Assembly: GCF_020171945.1 (NCBI RefSeq)
Contig: NZ_JAIVAP010000026.1
Coordinates: 1-59,048, forward strand
Source of the DNA: Bacillus infantis
GTDB lineage: Bacteria > Bacillota > Bacilli > Bacillales > Cytobacillaceae
Direction: 5' to 3'
DNA length: 59,048 nt
The notes beneath the pieces are model-generated. The model had not been told where the DNA came from. It worked only from the letters and a program-made list of their open reading frames with translations, and made no database searches. Shown piece after piece: positions 7,496 to 15,611 of this stretch. The position numbers and the translations under genes are program-made. Each line of letters starts with the position of its first letter. The stretch's first letter is position 1.

Positions 7496-8209
7496 TTATT
7501 TTGCATTGTGGAAGATGATTCCCAATCCATACCTGGTACCGGAGGAGAGTGTGCTGACACCGTGGCGGACAGTGTTCTTGTAATAGCCTCTTTTCCCCTG
7601 GACCGGCCTGCTGCTCGTAGGGAAAATCAATGCCTCGCCCTGTTCGAGCGTAATCACATGCCCCCGGCTTTGGGCCCTTGGGCGCTGTTCGACGAGCAGG
7701 GATTCACCGCCGGTGTAATCCTGGCCTCTTCTGCTTAATGTGAATAATACCTGGAAAGGAAAATACACATCTCCGTACAGATCCTGGTGCAGGCAGTTGT
7801 ATCCTCCCTGTTCATATCTCAGGATAAGCGGGGTTGTCCGTTCCTGGCCATGCTGCCTGCACTCTTCCAGGAATTCTTCCAGGGTGCCGGGATAGGCAGG
7901 CTGTTTGCCAAGCAAGACAAGCCAGCGGTTGGCAGCTTTCGCAAGCTCAGGGTAAAAAGCGGTGCGGAGCTCCTGCAAAAGAGGGGGAAGCGGATCCGTG
8001 AAATATTTGTATTCACCTTTCCCAAAACGGTAGCGCTCCATATTGATGATGCTTCTATAAAGGCTTTCATCTTCATACATACTGATGAAAGAGTCGCATT
8101 CTGCAGGGGATAGAAGGGTACCTAATTTTACAAATCCATCTTCATCCAAGGACTGATGGAGTACCTCCCAATCAAGGGTGCTTATCTTATTGCCCATTTC
8201 ACTGTCCAT
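7496..8209 (-). CDS. 2OG-Fe(II) oxygenase (PF09859-like)
   Basis: A 237-residue non-haem iron, 2-oxoglutarate-dependent oxygenase. The iron ligands are visible in NCLHQDLYGDVYFP (HxD) and in the distal TVRHGVS His; the following SSGTRYGLGIIFH supplies the Arg expected to bind 2-oxoglutarate. The whole matches PF09859, bacterial enzymes of unsettled substrate, distantly AlkB-like. ATG 8209 has AGGAGG 7 bases upstream on the minus strand; an earlier in-frame ATG at 8254 does not. The radical-SAM gene follows with an 11-base gap, so the pair likely acts in one pathway. Both chemistries act on C-H bonds, often in nucleic-acid or cofactor modification, but the target is unknown. Confidence 0.8.
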   Translation of the reverse strand: MDSEMGNKISTLDWEVLHQSLDEDGFVKLGTLLSPAECDSFISMYEDESLYRSIINMERYRFGKGEYKYFTDPLPPLLQELRTAFYPELAKAANRWLVLLGKQPAYPGTLEEFLEECRQHGQERTTPLILRYEQGGYNCLHQDLYGDVYFPFQVLFTLSRRGQDYTGGESLLVEQRPRAQSRGHVITLEQGEALIFPTSSRPVQGKRGYYKNTVRHGVSTLSSGTRYGLGIIFHNAK

Positions 8210-8329
8210 ACTGTGGCCTCCTTTATATGTAATGATATTGTCTATTATTTGCAAAGTCTTGTATTAAGAGTGAGTTATAATGTGGTAAATAAAGGATATA
8301 TGGACTGATATTCAAAAAGGAGCAATACG

Positions 8330-8458
8330 ATGATCATATTTATTGTGCTTGCCGCTTTTATCACACTATTTTCCATTGAGGTAAATCTGCGGAAGACAGT
8401 AAAACAAAATCAAGAAATGATTGAATTGCTAAAGGAGATGAAGAAAGGAGAAAAGTAG
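8330..8458 (+). CDS. 42-residue membrane peptide with charged tail
   Basis: ATG 8330 to TAG 8456-8458, with AAAGGAG 7 bases upstream. Residues 1-16 are a hydrophobic span (MIIFIVLAAFITLFSIE) and the rest is a charged helix with Lys/Glu alternation. It resembles the small single-pass Bacillus proteins often annotated as hypothetical. It is divergent to the oxygenase gene and ends just before a strong bidirectional terminator shared with ldh. Confidence 0.6.
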   Translation: MIIFIVLAAFITLFSIEVNLRKTVKQNQEMIELLKEMKKGEK

Positions 8459-8482
8459 ATTGAATGCCTCTAAAGCAGAAAA

Positions 8483-8513
8483 GAGCCGGCAGCATGGTTC
8501 AGCCGGCTCCTTT
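8483..8513. terminator. bidirectional terminator
   Basis: GAGCCGGC (8483-8490) and GCCGGCTC (8502-8509) form an 8-bp GC-rich stem with T-rich sequence on both strands. It separates the small membrane gene and the convergent ldh gene. Confidence 0.8.
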
Positions 8514-8519
8514 CTGATA

Positions 8520-9482
<963 letters not shown>

Positions 9483-9556
9483 TCAATTATAAGAGTCATA
9501 CTTATGCTTATATCCCGCGAGGCAGTTATTTAAGATACTTTTATTATATATTATAA

Positions 9557-9574
9557 ATGTGAAATTTATCACAA
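9557..9574 (-). promoter_or_regulatory. putative Rex box, gene-proximal
   Basis: An 18-base near-dyad, ATGTGAAATTTATCACAA, resembles the Rex operator TTGTGAAnnnnTTCACAA with two mismatches. It lies within an A/T-rich stretch that also contains TATAAT-like hexamers on the minus strand, so bound Rex would cover the ldh promoter. Confidence 0.65.
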
Positions 9575-9588
9575 ACTCTATGGCTATT

Positions 9589-9606
9589 TTGTGAAAAGTT
9601 TCACAA
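9589..9606 (-). promoter_or_regulatory. Rex box upstream of ldh
   Basis: TTGTGAAAAGTTTCACAA is a perfect TTGTGAA-N4-TTCACAA dyad, the consensus for the redox-sensing repressor Rex in Gram-positive bacteria. It lies 32 bases upstream of the second box (centre to centre, close to three helical turns). Confidence 0.85.
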
Positions 9607-9612
9607 AGACTC

Positions 9613-9645
9613 CGGAAAATAACGGCTATGATCCTGTCATAGCCG
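9613..9645 (-). terminator. intrinsic terminator
   Basis: CGGCTATGA (9623-9631) and TCATAGCCG (9637-9645) form a 9-bp stem; the minus strand continues into TTATTTT. It ends the gene at 9669-9995 upstream of the ldh promoter. Confidence 0.75.
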
Positions 9646-9668
9646 CTAAACCAGCTGTTCTGAGCCTT

Positions 9669-9995
9669 TTATTCAGCCCGGTCCAGCCTTTTTCTGAAGT
9701 CTGAGGGGGAGAGGAGAGTGTAATCTGTATTTTTCTTTAAACCTTCAAGGAAACTAAGATCGGCTTCGTAAAGCTCCTCTTCATCGTATTTATTGCTGTA
9801 ATAAAGCTGTTCTGAGCCATTTTGGAGAAGGAGACTAAGCTCCAGAGCCATCGAGGAGCCGCTGGGACTGTCTTCGTCTCCAAGCAAAGCACCCGGATGA
9901 GAGGATTCCTCCTGGCTGATGTATAAACGGGAATCGTCCGCATGTTCCGCCGCCTTCACCAATTCGGGAAGCGTTCCTACCTTTTTCAATGTCAT
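9669..9995 (-). CDS. acidic protein of unknown function
   Basis: A 108-residue acidic, soluble protein with no signal peptide, membrane segment or Cys. Its sequence has a hydrophobic heart (MALELSLLL) flanked by loops rich in Ser, Asp and Glu, and a Tyr-rich centre (LYYSNKYDEEELYEAD). ATG 9995 has AGAGGTGAT at good distance on the minus strand and a strong terminator follows, so the gene is credible. I do not recognise a family. Confidence 0.6.
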   Translation of the reverse strand: MTLKKVGTLPELVKAAEHADDSRLYISQEESSHPGALLGDEDSPSGSSMALELSLLLQNGSEQLYYSNKYDEEELYEADLSFLEGLKKNTDYTLLSPSDFRKRLDRAE

Positions 9996-10050
9996 TCTTC
10001 ATCACCTCTATTATCTGTTTACCTAATTAAAGGGGGCTTCTAAACTTTCC

Positions 10051-10075
10051 GTTTGCAGGAATGTCTGGAGGGTAA
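10051..10075 (+). promoter_or_regulatory. possible sigma-B promoter
   Basis: GTTTGC at 10051-10056 and GGGTAA at 10070-10075 with a 13-base spacer resemble the general-stress consensus GTTTAA-N12-15-GGGTAT (4/6 and 5/6 matches). They lie about 40 bases before the YfhE-like gene, whose B. subtilis relatives are general-stress genes. Confidence 0.45.
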
Positions 10076-10113
10076 AAGAATAATGAATATAAATTGGAAA
10101 GGAGAATGCTGAA

Positions 10114-10266
10114 GTGGCAGACAAAAAGGCACCATACAAAGGGTTCAACACAGAACAGAACAACGGGCTATCCGATGCCCAGGAAGTGAACTACAGCAGT
10201 GATTTCAAGAAAGCCTATAAAGCTGAAAAGAAACAAGACTCTGATTCCAGCGAAAAAAGTGAATAA
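10114..10266 (+). CDS. YfhE-like small protein
   Basis: A 50-residue hydrophilic, lysine-rich protein starting at GTG 10114, with AAAGGAGAA 7-9 bases upstream. The segment LSDAQEVNYSSDFKKAYKAEKK matches the conserved core of the small Bacillus YfhE family (…AQEVxYSxEFK…). It has no known biochemical function. Its promoter looks sigma-B-like, and a terminator follows immediately. Confidence 0.6.
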   Translation: MADKKAPYKGFNTEQNNGLSDAQEVNYSSDFKKAYKAEKKQDSDSSEKSE

Positions 10267-10277
10267 TGGGAAGGAAA

Positions 10278-10306
10278 AGCCCTGCCGGCAGACGGCGGGG
10301 CTTTTT
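10278..10306 (+). terminator. intrinsic terminator
   Basis: GCCCTGCCG and CGGCGGGGC pair across a short loop and run into five T. It ends the YfhE-like gene. Confidence 0.75.
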
Positions 10307-10325
10307 GCTTCTTATAAAAAGGTTG

Positions 10326-10493
10326 TGTTAGTGTACCTTGCTGATTTTGGGCTCATTCGTGTGAAACTTTGTTCCACACGCATTTCAGCACAGCTGAAAT
10401 GAGCCCAAAATCAACAACAATGTTTAACAAAGCCTATAAAAAGGCCGTCTGCAGGAAGGAGTTCAGCTCTTCCTGTAGAAATGTACACTAACA
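10326..10493. repeat. compound structured repeat, copy 1, with terminal inverted repeats
   Basis: The element is bounded by perfect 11-bp inverted repeats, TGTTAGTGTAC (10326-10336) and GTACACTAACA (10483-10493). Inside, 10338-10356 pairs with 10399-10417 (18 of 19). That arm encloses two hairpins: GTGTGAAAC/GTTCCACAC (10359-10379) and TTTCAGC/GCTGAAA (10383-10399). This gives a three-way junction. A further hairpin lies at 10452-10475. The direct repeat TATAAAAAGG occurs at 10313-10322 and 10435-10444. The junction core recurs at 57529-57606 and, partly, at 26576-26617. Confidence 0.7.
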
Positions 10494-10517
10494 AAATAGA
10501 ACTTAAGGAGGGAAATG

Positions 10518-10940
10518 ATGTACGAGCAGAAGACGAAGGAAAACGATAAAAGTGTAGAAGAATTCATCGAAAATGTAGATAGCCCGAAGAAACGGCAGGA
10601 TGCATACAGACTGATTGAGATTTTTGAAGAAACAAGCGGATTCAAGGCGAAGATGTGGGGAGACAGCATTATCGGATTTGGATCTTATCATTATAAATAT
10701 AAGACCGGACATGAAGGGGACGCACCGCTTGTCGGCTTTTCTCCGAGGAAGGCTAAGATCAGCCTCTATTTTGCCACAGGGGACAGCCAAAGAGGAGAGC
10801 TGCTTGAAAGATTCGGCAAGCATACAGCCGGCAAGGCATGTGTTTACATAAATAAGCTGGCAGATGTAAATGAAGAGGTCTTAAGGGAGCTGATTCTCCA
10901 ATCGATACAATTTCTAAGGAATACATATCCGGAATCCTAG
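10518..10940 (+). CDS. DUF1801 (YdhG-like) protein
   Basis: A 140-residue protein of the DUF1801 group, an alpha/beta fold related to YdhG and to iron-chaperone frataxin-like folds. Conserved parts seen are KMWGDSIIGFGSYHYKYKTG (47-66), GFSPRKAKISLYF (74-86) and YINKLADVN (111-119). Function is unknown. Two adjacent ATGs exist; the one at 10518 sits 5 bases after AGGAGGG and is preferred over 10515. The GNAT gene begins 18 bases after the stop, and a small membrane gene follows it, so the three may be one operon. Confidence 0.8.
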   Translation: MYEQKTKENDKSVEEFIENVDSPKKRQDAYRLIEIFEETSGFKAKMWGDSIIGFGSYHYKYKTGHEGDAPLVGFSPRKAKISLYFATGDSQRGELLERFGKHTAGKACVYINKLADVNEEVLRELILQSIQFLRNTYPES

Positions 10941-10958
10941 GAGATGGGAGGTAGAAGA

Positions 10959-11498
10959 TTGAAGATCAGAAGAGCGGAGGACCAGGATGCAGAAGGAATC
11001 GCCAAAGTCCATGTGGAAACGTGGAGGACTGCTTATAGGGGCATTATTGATGATGATTATCTTTCAGCCCTTTCCGTGGAAAAAAGGACAGAGCTGTGGC
11101 ACCGGAATATAGCGATACCCGGAAACATCGTCCTTGTGGCAGAGGAAAATGGCAGGATAGTTGGCTTTACAGACGGAAGCCAGGAGGAAACAGGCGAGTA
11201 TGACGGCTTTAAGGGGGATGTCACCTGTCTTTATGGGCTTGAAGAGCATCAGGGAACTGGACTTGGGAAGGCACTCCTGCATGAGCTTTTTCATGCATTT
11301 CAAAAAGAGGGGATTCGTTCTGCTATAGTAAAGGTTTTGAAAGAAAATGACGCCTGCAGCTTTTATGAACGCACGGGTGCAAGACTGCTGAAGGATGCTA
11401 TCCCAATAAAAATCGGCAGCGGCCGGGAGCTCGAGCTCTGTGTGTATGGGTGGAAGGACTTTAACCCAGCATTTTTGCAGCAGGAAAATCAAGAATAG
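10959..11498 (+). CDS. GNAT-family N-acetyltransferase
   Basis: A 179-residue acetyltransferase beginning MKIRRAEDQDAEGIAKVHVETWRTAY…, a typical GNAT opening. The acetyl-CoA loop is LYGLEEHQGTGLGKALL (about residues 86-102) with the Q/RxxGxG/A signature; the C-terminal SFYERTGARLL is also standard. Substrate unknown. TTG 10959 follows GGGAGG by 7 bases; the ATG at 10944 overlaps the previous ribosome site and is less suited. It is in the middle of the putative three-gene operon. Confidence 0.8.
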   Translation: MKIRRAEDQDAEGIAKVHVETWRTAYRGIIDDDYLSALSVEKRTELWHRNIAIPGNIVLVAEENGRIVGFTDGSQEETGEYDGFKGDVTCLYGLEEHQGTGLGKALLHELFHAFQKEGIRSAIVKVLKENDACSFYERTGARLLKDAIPIKIGSGRELELCVYGWKDFNPAFLQQENQE

Positions 11499-11511
11499 GA
11501 GAGACAAAACG

Positions 11512-11766
11512 ATGAAACTGGCTCTAAAAGCATGTATCCTGTCAGCAGCATGCCATCTGATGTATGCGGCTTATTCTGTGGTGAATGGCTATATACAAAC
11601 CAAAAACTATGAACCTGATATGGACAGGGCCTGGCATGAAGCTGCCTCAGCACCGGCCTCGGTTTCGTTTGGACTGGCACCTTCTCCCTGGATATTACCT
11701 CTGACTTTTATAGCCGGTGCCTGCCTGTTTGGAGCAGTGATGTCGTGGAAAAGGAGTGACCGGTGA
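11512..11766 (+). CDS. small two-span membrane protein
   Basis: An 84-residue protein with an N-terminal hydrophobic segment (about 4-25) and a second at residues 57-77, and an outside loop rich in Ala/Ser/Pro. AGGAGAG lies 8 bases before the ATG. Its stop is followed by a terminator hairpin. Not assigned to a family. It closes the DUF1801-GNAT-membrane operon, but no functional link is visible. Confidence 0.6.
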   Translation: MKLALKACILSAACHLMYAAYSVVNGYIQTKNYEPDMDRAWHEAASAPASVSFGLAPSPWILPLTFIAGACLFGAVMSWKRSDR

Positions 11767-11778
11767 CAGGGCCATAAG

Positions 11779-11817
11779 AAATCCTCCAGCATTATGCCCT
11801 GCTGGAGGATTCCTTTT
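11779..11817 (+). terminator. intrinsic terminator
   Basis: AATCCTCCAGC (11780-11790) and GCTGGAGGATT (11801-11811) form an 11-bp stem followed by CC and five T. The minus-strand gene's stop codon lies in the loop, so the structure may act on both transcripts. Confidence 0.8.
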
Positions 11818-12439
11818 TATTTTCATATTCACTTGCACCGGTTCTCTCTATCCCTATATTTTCAAGCAGATGTTCTATTGCTGTTAAGTGCTTTTTGTCC
11901 GGCACAACAATGACGCCTGGCTGAAACAGGCGATTCTTCACCTTGAGCTTTAATTGATAGCCATTGTCTGCGCGGGAGTCCAGCCCGTAAAGGGGATGCC
12001 AGCGGACAATTTTCTCTGTTTCAAAAGAGCGGATTTCGCTCTGGCTGTAAAACCTTCCGTGCAAAATGATGCCGTCCTTCATGATAAATAGATTTTGCGG
12101 CTGGCGGATGAAGCTTGCAATTGTAGTGAATATATAAGCCGCATTCAAGAAGGCGGGGTCAAACCAATCTGTTATAAGCAGGAGCAGGAGGAAACCGGCC
12201 ATGAGGAAAAAAGCACATATCGTTCCCCATTTTATATACTGATAGGATTTAGTATTTTTCGTGATCGGCTGCATTTCCTTCCATTCGCCTGGCAGCAGGA
12301 TGCCTGAATATTCTTCCTGTGACCGCGGGAATAGTGCTTGTCCCGACAAATCGGCCGCTTTTTTTATACGAAGCCGGAGCTGCAGCAGGTAATAGCATCC
12401 GATGAGGAACATGATGATAAAGAAAAGGTCAAGCCACAT
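11792..12439 (-). CDS. membrane protein with cytoplasmic PH-like domain
   Basis: A 215-residue protein. It has an N-terminal span (residues 4-22), a hydrophilic linker, two further hydrophobic segments (about 70-90 and 96-114), and a soluble C-terminal region with alternating strands (LFIMKDGIILHGRFYSQSEI, YQLKLKVKNRLFQPGVIVV). That region resembles the bacterial PH-type domain often appended to Bacillus membrane proteins. ATG 12439 has GAGGACGG 6 bases upstream; the in-frame GTG/ATG further out is not needed. Function unknown. Confidence 0.6.
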   Translation of the reverse strand: MWLDLFFIIMFLIGCYYLLQLRLRIKKAADLSGQALFPRSQEEYSGILLPGEWKEMQPITKNTKSYQYIKWGTICAFFLMAGFLLLLLITDWFDPAFLNAAYIFTTIASFIRQPQNLFIMKDGIILHGRFYSQSEIRSFETEKIVRWHPLYGLDSRADNGYQLKLKVKNRLFQPGVIVVPDKKHLTAIEHLLENIGIERTGASEYENKKESSSRA

Positions 12440-12550
12440 AGTTTTCCGTCCTCTCATTGTCTAAAATTTTTGCTCCTTGCTGTACTAATTAATACGGAGG
12501 AGATGGAAAAAGGTTCCCTATTTCTTAAAAACAGAAGGAGGCTCAGAAAA

Positions 12551-13387
12551 ATGAGAATGACAGACCGCCTGAAAAGAATCATCCATCTGGCAGAAGGAGA
12601 ACGAAAGAAGACTGGCTGCCAGTTTATCCAGCCTGAGCATCTGCTATCAGGCTGCCTGCTTGAAAGAACCGGGGCATTTGCGGAATTGGCGCAGAAGTGC
12701 CGTTTAGACATAAGCAGCCTCCGATCAGCTGCAATGAAAAATTCTGAAGAAGGAGGGAACTTGCTGGATGGATTTCCGGCAGAGATATCTGAGGAAACAA
12801 AGCTTGTGATGGAGGCAGCGGCCGGATATATGAAGAGATACGGCCAGATTATCCTTAATGAAGGCCATCTCCTGAAGGCGCTGCTTTCTTGTAATTCTCT
12901 TGCTGAACTGGCAGGGGAGAAAAATAAACAGCAGATGCTTGCAATCGGGGCAGCCGCCAGAGACTTAGCTGTACACCTGGCAACGTACTCACCGCCTGAC
13001 AAGCTGTACACCACAGTCAGGAGAGCCGGAAAAAAGGATAGAGAGATGCTTGCCGCATTTACAGAAGACAATTTTTCGGCTGAATGGGCCCAAACGGCCG
13101 AAGCTGGAATGGAGCAGGAGGAACCGCCGGTCTTCGTAGCCTTCAGTGGAGATGGTGAGCTGATCGGGTTTGCTGCGTTTGACTCTTATAAGGGAAAAAA
13201 GGGCTATTTTGGGCCGATGGGAGTTGCCAAAGGCATTCGGGAAAAAGGAACAGGAAGTGCCCTTCTCCATGCCTGCCTCATGAATATGAAGGAAATCGGC
13301 TATGAATATGCAATTATCGGCGGAGCAGGACCGATTGAATTTTATGAAAAAGTGTGCCGGGCTGTTGTCATTCCATATCCAGATTGA
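12551..13387 (+). CDS. Clp N-domain / GNAT acetyltransferase fusion
   Basis: A 278-residue two-domain protein. Residues about 5-140 carry two helical repeats typical of the Clp/Hsp100 N-domain (HLAEGERKKTGCQFIQPEHLL and VMEAAAGYMKRYGQIILNEGHLL). Residues 150-278 are a GNAT domain with the acetyl-CoA loop GVAKGIREKGTGSALL and an ending FYEKVCRAVVIPYP. No AAA+ module is present. In Clp ATPases the N-domain binds substrates or adaptors, so here it may bring an acetyltransferase to a protein target, or read a modified residue (inference). ATG 12551 has AAGGAGG 9 bases upstream; an ATG at 12503 touches its Shine-Dalgarno and is less likely. Confidence 0.8.
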   Translation: MRMTDRLKRIIHLAEGERKKTGCQFIQPEHLLSGCLLERTGAFAELAQKCRLDISSLRSAAMKNSEEGGNLLDGFPAEISEETKLVMEAAAGYMKRYGQIILNEGHLLKALLSCNSLAELAGEKNKQQMLAIGAAARDLAVHLATYSPPDKLYTTVRRAGKKDREMLAAFTEDNFSAEWAQTAEAGMEQEEPPVFVAFSGDGELIGFAAFDSYKGKKGYFGPMGVAKGIREKGTGSALLHACLMNMKEIGYEYAIIGGAGPIEFYEKVCRAVVIPYPD

Positions 13388-13431
13388 AAAAGATTGTTCG
13401 AAAAATTGAAACGTTTAGCATGATCTCCTCT

Positions 13432-13457
13432 GTTTAGCCGCTTCTTCATATGGGAAT
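13432..13457 (+). promoter_or_regulatory. putative sigma-B promoter of katE
   Basis: GTTTAG (13432-13437), 14-base spacer, GGGAAT (13452-13457): each hexamer differs by one base from the general-stress consensus GTTTAA / GGGTAT. It lies 64 bases before the katE start codon. B. subtilis katE is a sigma-B gene, which supports the reading. Confidence 0.6.
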
Positions 13458-13520
13458 GGGTAAAGGACTTGTACATAGATGTCAGTCAACATGAGCCATT
13501 CTATATTAGGAGGAGACTGA

Positions 13521-15566
13521 ATGAAAGATAACCGCAAAGTAAATGAATCCAGTAAAAACGAACAGCTCGAGCAATTCCGGACAGATGACCGCGGGGAAAA
13601 GCTGACAACCAATCAGGGAGTCAAGGTATCAGAGGATGAGTTCTCGCTTAAAGCCGGTGTCCGGGGGCCAACCTTGCTGGAGGATTTTCATTTCCGGGAA
13701 AAGATGACTCATTTTGACCACGAACGAATCCCGGAGCGGGTCGTTCATGCACGCGGATTTGCAGCCCATGGGGAATTCCAGGTATATGAATCTATGAAAA
13801 AGTATACAAAGGCAAAGTTCCTGCAGGACCCTGCTGTGAAAACCCCTGTGTTTGTAAGATTTTCAACAGTCGTCGGCTTCCGCGGGTCAGCCGAGACTGT
13901 CAGGGATGTGCGCGGGTTTGCGACAAAGTTTTATACAGAAGAAGGCAATTATGACCTTGTAGGAAATAATATGCCAGTATTTTTTATCCAGGATGCGATA
14001 AAGTTTCCGGATCTTGTTCACTCAATTAAGCCGGAGCCGCATAATGAAATGCCGCAGGCTTCTGCTGCCCACGATACCTTCTGGGATTTTGTCGCCAACA
14101 ATCAGGAATCCGCCCATATGATCATGTGGGCTTTATCGGACCGCGCTTTGCCAAGAAGCTTCCGCATGATGGAAGGGTTTGGCGTCCATACATTCCGCCT
14201 TGTGAATGATGAGGGGATCTCCCATTTTGTGAAGTTTCACTGGAAGCCGGTGCTGGGCGTCCATTCCCTTGTCTGGGACGAAGCGCAGAAAATAGCCGGC
14301 AAGGATCCTGATTTTAACCGCAGGGATCTTTGGGAGTCTATTGAGCAGGGCAACTATCCTGAATTCGAGCTGGGGATCCAGGTGATAAAAGAGGAAGATG
14401 AATTCTCCTTTGATTTTGATATTCTGGATCCGACGAAACTCTGGCCGGAGGAGGACATACCTGTTCAAATCGTTGGGAAAATGACACTCAACCGGAATGT
14501 GGACAATGTTTTTGCCGAGACTGAGCAGGTCGCTTTCCACCCGGGCCATGTAGTGCCGGGCATTGATTTCACCAATGATCCGCTGCTTCAGGGGCGTCTG
14601 TTCTCCTATACAGACACACAGCTTCTTCGCCTTGGCGGGCCGAATTTTCACGAAATACCGATTAACCGCCCGGTTTGTCCTTTCCATAACAACCAGCGGG
14701 ATGGTTTCCATCGGCAGACCATCAATAAAGGGCCAGTGAGCTATCATAATAATTCAATCGCGAGTAATACCCCATCACCTGCTTCAGAGGAGGAGGGCGG
14801 GTATGTTCATTACCAGGAGAAGGTCGAGGGGCGCAAGGTCAGGGCGCGGAGCGACAGCTTCAAGGATCACTTCTCACAGGCGAAGCTTTTCTGGAACAGT
14901 ATGAGCGAACCGGAAAAGCAGCATATCATCGATGCGTTCAGCTTTGAACTCGGCAAAGTGAAGAGCAAGTCAATCCAGCAGCAGGTTGTGGATATGTTTG
15001 CCAATGTCGATCTTGAAATGACAAAAGAATTTGCAAAAAATATCGGGGCAGCTCCTCCTGAAGAGGGCGGTTCTGCTGTGACAAAATCTTCGCCTGCACT
15101 CAGCCAGGAAAACACGAAGAAGCTTCCTGCAACACGCAAGGTGGGCGTCATTGCCGCCGATGGATTTGACGGGGAGGCTGTAAAGGTGCTGGAAGCGCTG
15201 AAGGCGGAAGGCATCATGCCAGTGATCATCAGCGACAGGCTTGGGATGATTAAAGGCTCCGATGGAAGTGAACTTGCAGTCGAAGATACCTTCCTTACAA
15301 CAGAATCAGTCCTGGTTGATGCTTTATATGCCGTTGGAGGCAAGGGTGAGACAAAGAAATTCCAGCAGGATGCAGTCTACTTCATCAATGAGGCTTTCTC
15401 CCATTTCAAGCCGATCGGAGCGACACATGAAGGCAGGAAATGGATTGAGAACAGCGGTAAAAGCAATGCTGCAGGAATTATACTTGGAGATGGAGCGGAA
15501 AGCTTTGCAGAGGAATTTATCCAGGCAGTTGCCCAGCACCGCTTTTGGGAGCGTCAGCTAGTATAA
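13521..15566 (+). CDS. katE: large-subunit catalase HPII
   Basis: A 681-residue clade 2 catalase that splits hydrogen peroxide. Its catalytic core (about residues 30-510) shows [14 protein letters not shown] with the active His, [11 protein letters not shown], and the haem-ligand Tyr in [18 protein letters not shown]. Residues about 535-681 form the DJ-1/PfpI-like flavodoxin domain ([25 protein letters not shown]) that distinguishes large-subunit catalases from small ones. Length matches B. subtilis KatE. AGGAGGAG lies 6-9 bases before the ATG. A putative sigma-B promoter lies upstream. It is monocistronic and has its own terminator. Confidence 0.95.
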   Translation: MKDNRKVNESSKNEQLEQFRTDDRGEKLTTNQGVKVSEDEFSLKAGVRGPTLLEDFHFREKMTHFDHERIPERVVHARGFAAHGEFQVYESMKKYTKAKFLQDPAVKTPVFVRFSTVVGFRGSAETVRDVRGFATKFYTEEGNYDLVGNNMPVFFIQDAIKFPDLVHSIKPEPHNEMPQASAAHDTFWDFVANNQESAHMIMWALSDRALPRSFRMMEGFGVHTFRLVNDEGISHFVKFHWKPVLGVHSLVWDEAQKIAGKDPDFNRRDLWESIEQGNYPEFELGIQVIKEEDEFSFDFDILDPTKLWPEEDIPVQIVGKMTLNRNVDNVFAETEQVAFHPGHVVPGIDFTNDPLLQGRLFSYTDTQLLRLGGPNFHEIPINRPVCPFHNNQRDGFHRQTINKGPVSYHNNSIASNTPSPASEEEGGYVHYQEKVEGRKVRARSDSFKDHFSQAKLFWNSMSEPEKQHIIDAFSFELGKVKSKSIQQQVVDMFANVDLEMTKEFAKNIGAAPPEEGGSAVTKSSPALSQENTKKLPATRKVGVIAADGFDGEAVKVLEALKAEGIMPVIISDRLGMIKGSDGSELAVEDTFLTTESVLVDALYAVGGKGETKKFQQDAVYFINEAFSHFKPIGATHEGRKWIENSGKSNAAGIILGDGAESFAEEFIQAVAQHRFWERQLV

Positions 15567-15570
15567 TAGG

Positions 15571-15603
15571 AAAGCAGCGGAAAATGATTCCGCTGCTTTC
15601 TTC
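15571..15603 (+). terminator. intrinsic terminator
   Basis: AAAGCAGCGGAA (15571-15582) and TTCCGCTGCTTT (15588-15599) form a perfect 12-bp stem with T-rich tail. It ends katE; the convergent cyclase gene stops at 15612. Confidence 0.85.
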
Positions 15604-15611
15604 TTTGTATG

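Noticed and set aside
14133-14747. Long frame antisense to katE
   Set aside because: It mirrors the codon bias of katE and shows no domain; the sense gene is unambiguous.
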